A stretch of DNA of 64,000 bases from Pseudoduganella violaceinigra DSM 15887 (GTDB taxonomy: Bacteria > Pseudomonadota > Gammaproteobacteria > Burkholderiales > Burkholderiaceae_D). Positions 60,452 to 64,000 of the stretch are shown here, piece by piece (positions within the stretch are counted from its first letter, which is position 1; each line of letters begins with the position of its first letter). The position numbers were made by a program, and so were the translations under genes. The notes under the pieces were generated by a model. That model did no database searches. It was given only the letters and a program-made list of their open reading frames with translations, and was not told the DNA's origin. The stretch is from NCBI RefSeq assembly GCF_000425385.1, contig NZ_KE384358.1:193623-257622 (forward strand), read 5' to 3'.

Positions 60452-61030
60452 TTACAGGCCGAAGCGGGCGCCCATGCCAAACAGGGTCGCCAGCCCCAGC
60501 ACGGCGAACATGGCGGCGGCGATGCCGTGCACCAGCTTGAGCGGGATCTTCGCCGCCAGCTTGTCGCCGGCGAAGACGGCCGGCACGTCGGCGATCAGCA
60601 TGCCCAGCGTGGTGCCAGCGACCACCATCAGCGGATCGGGATAGTGGGCCGCCAGGGCCACCGTGGCGACCTGGGTCTTGTCGCCCATCTCGGCCAGGAA
60701 GAAGGTCACCAGCGTGGCGCCGAAGACGCCGAAGCGGCTGGCGACCGTGGTTTCGTCGTCTTCGATCTGGTCCGGCACCAGGGTCCAGGCGGCCATGCCG
60801 ATGAAGGACACGCCAAGCACCCAGCGCAGCACTTCGGGTGTGAGCATGGAGGTGATCCAGGCGCCCAGGGCGCCAGCCAGGCCGTGGTTGAAGATGGTGG
60901 CGATGAAGATGCCGGCGATGATGGGCAGCGGCTTTTTGAAGCGGGCGGCCAGCAGGAAGGCCAGTAATTGGGTCTTGTCGCCGATTTCGGCCAGTGCGAC
61001 AACGCCGGTTGATACGAGGAGGGAATCCAT
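60452..61030 (-). CDS. TMEM165/GDT1 (UPF0016) family manganese exporter
   Basis: A 192-residue integral membrane protein with six to seven helices. Both family motifs are present, EIGDKTQ (residues 15-21, first half) and EMGDKTQ (second half), which bind Mn2+/Ca2+ in the transport path. A yybP-ykoY manganese riboswitch directly upstream supports manganese efflux as its role. The ATG at 61030 begins just before the first motif; the longer frame upstream runs through the riboswitch and is not coding. Confidence 0.95.
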   Translation of the reverse strand: MDSLLVSTGVVALAEIGDKTQLLAFLLAARFKKPLPIIAGIFIATIFNHGLAGALGAWITSMLTPEVLRWVLGVSFIGMAAWTLVPDQIEDDETTVASRFGVFGATLVTFFLAEMGDKTQVATVALAAHYPDPLMVVAGTTLGMLIADVPAVFAGDKLAAKIPLKLVHGIAAAMFAVLGLATLFGMGARFGL

Positions 61031-61041
61031 AATGTGTTTCC

Positions 61042-61103
61042 AGGCCGGGCACGGACGAATGACCACAACACGCCCCCGGCCTAAATCGGCGGCGTTGTGG
61101 TCA
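61042..61103 (-). promoter_or_regulatory. expression platform of the manganese riboswitch with interleaved stems
   Basis: On the minus strand TGACCACAAC (61103-61094) pairs perfectly with GTTGTGGTCA (61069-61060), and AGGCCGGG (61082-61075), inside its loop, pairs perfectly with CCCGGCCT (61049-61042), which ends next to the ribosome-binding GGAAA (61041-61037). The two pairings interleave, so the second would be an alternative to, or a pseudoknot with, the first. Confidence 0.7.
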
Positions 61104-61205
61104 AAGGTCTTGCCAAGTATGGGACCGCATATGCCATGGCCTGTGGGCCAAGTGTGTTGACATATGCCTGCTTCCGGGAGGAAGGAGAGGCTACTCCCCA
61201 ATGAC
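61086..61205 (-). ncRNA. yybP-ykoY manganese riboswitch (aptamer)
   Basis: On the minus strand the leader starts with TTGGGGAGTAGCC (61201-61189), continues with TGTCAACACACTTGGCC, and ends GGCAAGACCTTTGACC (around 61113-61099). These are the conserved elements of the yybP-ykoY class, in the same order as in the Escherichia coli alx/mntP leaders. Mn2+ binding is expected to raise expression of the downstream exporter. Confidence 0.95.
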
Positions 61206-61222
61206 GGGGGCGATTTTACCCT

Positions 61223-61364
61223 AAAACCGGCAAACCGGGGTCAGACCCGAGGGTCTGACCCCGTCTGCTCGGGGTTTTGTGGTGCGCAGTGGGCGGTGGT
61301 GATTTTCGCCGAAAGTCAAAGGCCTCGAACCTTGCCTTCTGCCTGACCCAGGTTTACCGGTTTT
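61223..61364. repeat. dispersed palindromic repeat, copy 3
   Basis: An inner perfect inverted repeat, GGGGTCAGACCC (61237-61248) and GGGTCTGACCCC (61251-61262), is flanked by an outer pair, AAAACCGGCAAACC (61223-61236) and GGTTTACCGGTTTT (61351-61364), which is inverted with one or two mismatches. Its right end touches the stop of the SEL1 gene. It is the largest of the three copies. Confidence 0.7.
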
Positions 61365-61981
61365 CAGCCGCCGCCAGTGCGCGACGAGCGCGGCAGCGGC
61401 GTCCCGCGCCGCCAGGATGACGATAGCGTCTGCCCTTCCTCGATCTGCTCCGGCGACATCCCGCGCGCCACGGAAGAGCGCTGCTCGGCCGCGTTGGACG
61501 AGCCGCCCGCCGCCGCCAGGTTCCACAGCATATAGGCCAGCACATTATCCTGCGGCATTCCGCCGATGTGATACCGGTACATCAGTCCCAGCACCTGCTG
61601 CGCATCCGGGTGCCCCTGCTCCGCCGCCTTGCGGAACCAGGTCACTGCCTCCTTATGGTCCTGCAGGACCGCATTGCCGGTGTAATACATGGCCCCGACC
61701 ACATACTGCGCATCGGCCTTGCCCTTGCTCGCGGCCTTGCGGTGCCAGGCCAGCGCCAGCTTATAGTCCTGCGGCACGCCGCGGCCCATGTAATACATCA
61801 GGCCGAGCAAGTGCTCGGCGTCCGTATTGCCGGCCTTGGCAAGCGGCAGGATCTCTTTGTAGGCCAGCGCATAATTCTTGTTGTTATACGCCGTGGCCCC
61901 TTCCGCGAAACCGGCATGGGCGCCGGACTGCAGCCCCAGCGCGATGCCGAACGCGAATAACACGCCTCGTAGTTTTTTCAT
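61364..61981 (-). CDS. SEL1/TPR-like repeat protein, secreted
   Basis: A 205-residue precursor with a signal peptide (MKKLRGVLFAFGIALGLQSGAHA). Three SEL1-like repeats follow, each with the AxxxLGxMYxxGxGVPxD pattern (for example EHLLGLMYYMGRGVPQDYK and YVVGAMYYTGNAVLQD). SEL1 repeats bind proteins, often as adaptors in signalling or the cell envelope. The basic, serine-rich tail is unusual. The start at 61981 was chosen because the signal peptide begins there. Confidence 0.85.
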   Translation of the reverse strand: MKKLRGVLFAFGIALGLQSGAHAGFAEGATAYNNKNYALAYKEILPLAKAGNTDAEHLLGLMYYMGRGVPQDYKLALAWHRKAASKGKADAQYVVGAMYYTGNAVLQDHKEAVTWFRKAAEQGHPDAQQVLGLMYRYHIGGMPQDNVLAYMLWNLAAAGGSSNAAEQRSSVARGMSPEQIEEGQTLSSSWRRGTPLPRSSRTGGG

Positions 61982-62024
61982 GGTGCTTGGATTTATCTCT
62001 TTTTTATGCACTGCAGAATGTCTC

Positions 62025-62786
62025 TTACTTCCAGCTCACCTTGCCCAGCCCGTCCACACTGACGTTGCGGTTGGTCGGCTTGCCGTACACGGTGACGGAG
62101 CCCAGCCCGCTCAGGTTCAGGTTGGCATTGTTGGATGCGTTGATGGTCGCGTTGCCCAGGCCGCTCAATTCCAGGTTCACATCGTCGGCCTTGAACTGCT
62201 GCGCATTCAAGCCGCCCAGCCCGCCCAGCGTCGCCGTCAGGTTCTTGCTGCGGCCGCCGATCGTGATATAGCCCGCGCCCTGCAGGTCGAGGTCGACGTT
62301 TTCATTCTCCGTCACCCACACGTGCATGCTGCCGACGCCGCCCAGGTTGGCTTTCAGCTTCTTGTAATCGCACACCACTTTCATGCTGCCGGCCCCGTCC
62401 AGTGTCAGGTCGATGTTTTCGCCGCTAAAGCCGCTCACCTCCGAGGTGCCGACGCCTTCCGACACCAGTTCGCGCAGCTGCGGCAGCACCAGCTCGACCC
62501 GCACGGCGGAGCGGCTCAGTTTTACGCCGCGGCTTTCCGTGTCGAGGTAGAGCGTGTCGCCGGTCTGGACTGCCGTCACTTTGTTGACATAGCGCTTGTC
62601 GGTGGTGATACTCAGCGTCGGCGTATCGCCGCGGCGCAGCTTGAGGTCGATCACGCCGTCGAGCTTGACGCGCACCACGCGGGCATCGATGACCCGGCTC
62701 TCGGTGGTCGTGTCGTCGGCGCGGGCCAGGCCCAGGAACATACAGAATACGGTGAACAGCAAGCCGATCTGGAATGGTTTCTTCAT
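62025..62786 (-). CDS. DUF2807 (head GIN domain) secreted protein
   Basis: A 253-residue protein with a signal peptide (MKKPFQIGLLFTVFCMFLGLARA). The rest consists of repeated short beta-strands with Gly/Asn (LTLDGAGSMKV, LDLQGAGYITIGG, LELSGLGNATINA, LNLSGLGSVTVYG), the pattern of the right-handed beta-helix of DUF2807, also called the GIN domain. The ATG at 62786 has AAGGA at the correct 6-nt distance; one codon upstream is another ATG. It lies 43 nt upstream of the SEL1 gene on the same strand, so the two may be read together. Confidence 0.9.
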   Translation of the reverse strand: MKKPFQIGLLFTVFCMFLGLARADDTTTESRVIDARVVRVKLDGVIDLKLRRGDTPTLSITTDKRYVNKVTAVQTGDTLYLDTESRGVKLSRSAVRVELVLPQLRELVSEGVGTSEVSGFSGENIDLTLDGAGSMKVVCDYKKLKANLGGVGSMHVWVTENENVDLDLQGAGYITIGGRSKNLTATLGGLGGLNAQQFKADDVNLELSGLGNATINASNNANLNLSGLGSVTVYGKPTNRNVSVDGLGKVSWK

Positions 62787-62817
62787 CATGGATCCTTGAT
62801 AAGTCATCGGCGCATTA

Positions 62818-62952
62818 TTACAGCTTGGCTGCGGCATGGACAAAAGGCAGCTCGGGCAGCACGCTGTTGGCCGCAGAAATTGCCAGATTGGCTGCGCCAA
62901 GGACTAATAGGATGGCGACGAAGATGGCTTCCATATGTTGAGCGATTTTCAT
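62818..62952 (-). CDS. small hydrophobic protein of 44 residues
   Basis: A short frame with ATG at 62952 (MKIAQHMEAIFVAILLVLG...) and a stop at 62818. The ribosome-binding site GGGGGAAG precedes the start by 4 nt, unusually strong for such a short frame. Residues 8-26 form a single transmembrane-like or signal-like segment, IFVAILLVLGAANLAISAA, followed by NSVLPELPFVHAAAKL. It precedes the DUF2807 gene by 31 nt and may be co-transcribed. Unknown function. Confidence 0.65.
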   Translation of the reverse strand: MKIAQHMEAIFVAILLVLGAANLAISAANSVLPELPFVHAAAKL

Positions 62953-63097
62953 TTTGCTTCCCCCTGACATGACTGTTTTTCGATGGTTTCATCATATCGG
63001 CGGGCCCCGCCCCCGTCGCGCCCCATGCGACGAAATGCAAAAAACAGGGAACAGGCGGATAATTCCCCTGCCCTCCCGTCATTCCTAAGAGAAACTT

Positions 63098-64000
63098 ATG
63101 AATACACGACCTTCGACGCTGGCCCTTCTGGCGTTTGCCGCCACCCTGCTCTCCTCCACCGCCTTCAGTGCTCCGGCCGATCTGGCCGCCGCCCACAAGC
63201 TCTACCAGGCCAACTGTGCCGTATGTCATGGCAAGGACCTGGAAGGGGCCGCCGGTCCCAGCCTGGCCGACAATACCTGGCTGCACGGCCAGCCGACCAA
63301 GGTCAACCTGGCGCGCGTAATCGGCAAAGGCGTGCCGGACAAGGGGATGCCGGCCTGGGACAAGCAATTGAGCAGCATACAGATCAACCAGTTGGCCGAA
63401 TACCTGATGCCCGCCAACACCGCGGCCCGCCAGGCTGCCGCCGGCACGGCTGCCGCAAGCGGCCTGTCCTCGCTGAAACTGCCCAAGGGTTTCCAGATCG
63501 CCGTGTATGCCGACAAGGTGGACGGTGCGCGCGAACTGGCCGTCAGCGACAGCGGCCTGGTCTTTGTCGGTTCACAAAAGGCCGGCAAGGTCTATGCCCT
63601 GGTCGACGCCAACAAGGACGGCGTGGCCGAGAAAGTGGTGACCGTCGCCGAGGGCCTGAACAATCCCAACGGCGTGGCCCTGCTGAACGGCGCCCTGTAC
63701 GTGGGCGAAATCTCGCGCATCCTCAAATTCGACAACATCGAAAAGACTTACGCCAGCAAACCCGCCTACACGGTCATCAAGGACGACCTGCCCAAGGAAT
63801 CCTGGCATGGCGCGAAATACATCAAGGCCGGCCCGGACGGCAAACTCTACATTCCGATCGGTGCGCCCTGCAATGTTTGCGATAAAGAAAATGAAGCCTA
63901 TTCCAAGATCTGGCGCATGAACCCCGACGGCAGCAACTGGGAACTGTTCGCGCGCGGCGTGCGCAACACGGTCGGCTTCACCTGGCACCCGCTCACCAAG
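63098..64000 (+). CDS. cytochrome c / sorbosone dehydrogenase-like fusion (3' end outside window)
   Basis: The 5' portion, 301 residues, is visible. A signal peptide (LLAFAATLLSSTAFSA) is followed by a class I cytochrome c domain with the haem site CAVCHG (about residue 45) and a methionine ligand candidate in DKGMPAWDKQ, then by a beta-propeller domain resembling PQQ-type sorbosone dehydrogenases (KLPKGFQIAVYA, HGAKYIKAGPDGKLYIPIGAPC). It would oxidise sugars or aldehydes in the periplasm and pass electrons to its cytochrome part. The frame runs to the end of the window without a stop, so the gene is truncated by the edge only. Confidence 0.9.
   Translation, partial: MNTRPSTLALLAFAATLLSSTAFSAPADLAAAHKLYQANCAVCHGKDLEGAAGPSLADNTWLHGQPTKVNLARVIGKGVPDKGMPAWDKQLSSIQINQLAEYLMPANTAARQAAAGTAAASGLSSLKLPKGFQIAVYADKVDGARELAVSDSGLVFVGSQKAGKVYALVDANKDGVAEKVVTVAEGLNNPNGVALLNGALYVGEISRILKFDNIEKTYASKPAYTVIKDDLPKESWHGAKYIKAGPDGKLYIPIGAPCNVCDKENEAYSKIWRMNPDGSNWELFARGVRNTVGFTWHPLTK

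Noticed and set aside
62983..63885. Plus-strand frame overlapping the cytochrome c gene
   Set aside because: The frame starting at 63098 has a signal peptide, a haem motif and a dehydrogenase domain; the other frame is Arg/Gly/Gln-rich noise.

Overview
The window is high-GC, densely packed bacterial chromosome. The gene set points to a betaproteobacterium of the Burkholderiales, most likely Oxalobacteraceae (the Massilia/Duganella/Janthinobacterium group). The evidence for this is the order tpiA-secG-tRNA-Leu-nuoA to nuoN-DUF2818, the 14-gene nuo operon with nuoC and nuoD as separate genes, the mdtABC-type efflux operon and the many signalling proteins. No phage, transposase, integrase, plasmid or CRISPR signal was seen, so this is a core chromosomal segment with ordinary accessory genes.

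Region 1 (1-5.5 kb) starts inside a TonB-dependent receptor. It is followed by a minus-strand cassette of pnuC, a NadR-type ribosylnicotinamide kinase and an unassigned outer-membrane protein, which looks like a uptake-and-trapping route for an NAD precursor, and then by a secreted S46 dipeptidyl-peptidase. Region 2 (5.5-18.8 kb) is minus-strand: a CheB-CheR-PAS fusion with a PAS histidine kinase, behind a tightly overlapping RND tripartite pump (mdtA, mdtB, mdtC, outer-membrane factor). Region 3 (18.8-33.4 kb) holds sppA, a sodium:solute symporter, dgt, an AraC-GyrI regulator, a lone prepilin-like protein, a cysteine-free glutaredoxin-like protein with a PPC-domain partner and a DUF1810 remnant, a KGG stress protein, an EamA transporter, a GST lacking its usual G-site segment, an HDOD + GGDEF/EAL pair and a divergent LysR-pirin pair.

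Region 4 (33.5-41.5 kb) carries ribA, a secreted trypsin-like protease overlapping an FHA-membrane protein, a VOC protein, small secreted or hypothetical proteins, a JmjC/cupin_8 oxygenase, ispDF, a putative HExxH protein and a NUDIX hydrolase. Region 5 (41.6-57.9 kb) is the complete respiratory complex I operon with DUF2818, tRNA-Leu(GAG), secG and tpiA, all on the minus strand. Region 6 (58-64 kb) contains three small membrane proteins with a broken relative between them, a quinone oxidoreductase, a TMEM165-type manganese exporter controlled by a clear yybP-ykoY riboswitch, a SEL1 protein, an adhesin-like DUF2807 protein, a 44-residue small membrane protein and the start of a cytochrome c/sorbosone dehydrogenase fusion.

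The observations most worth following up are: the yybP-ykoY riboswitch with interleaved alternative stems next to the ribosome binding site; the cysteine-free glutaredoxin operon; the PnuC-kinase-outer membrane protein cassette; the protease-FHA pair; an S46 peptidase with serine at the specificity position; a three-copy dispersed palindromic repeat; and a repeated operator-like motif between the LysR gene and pirin.
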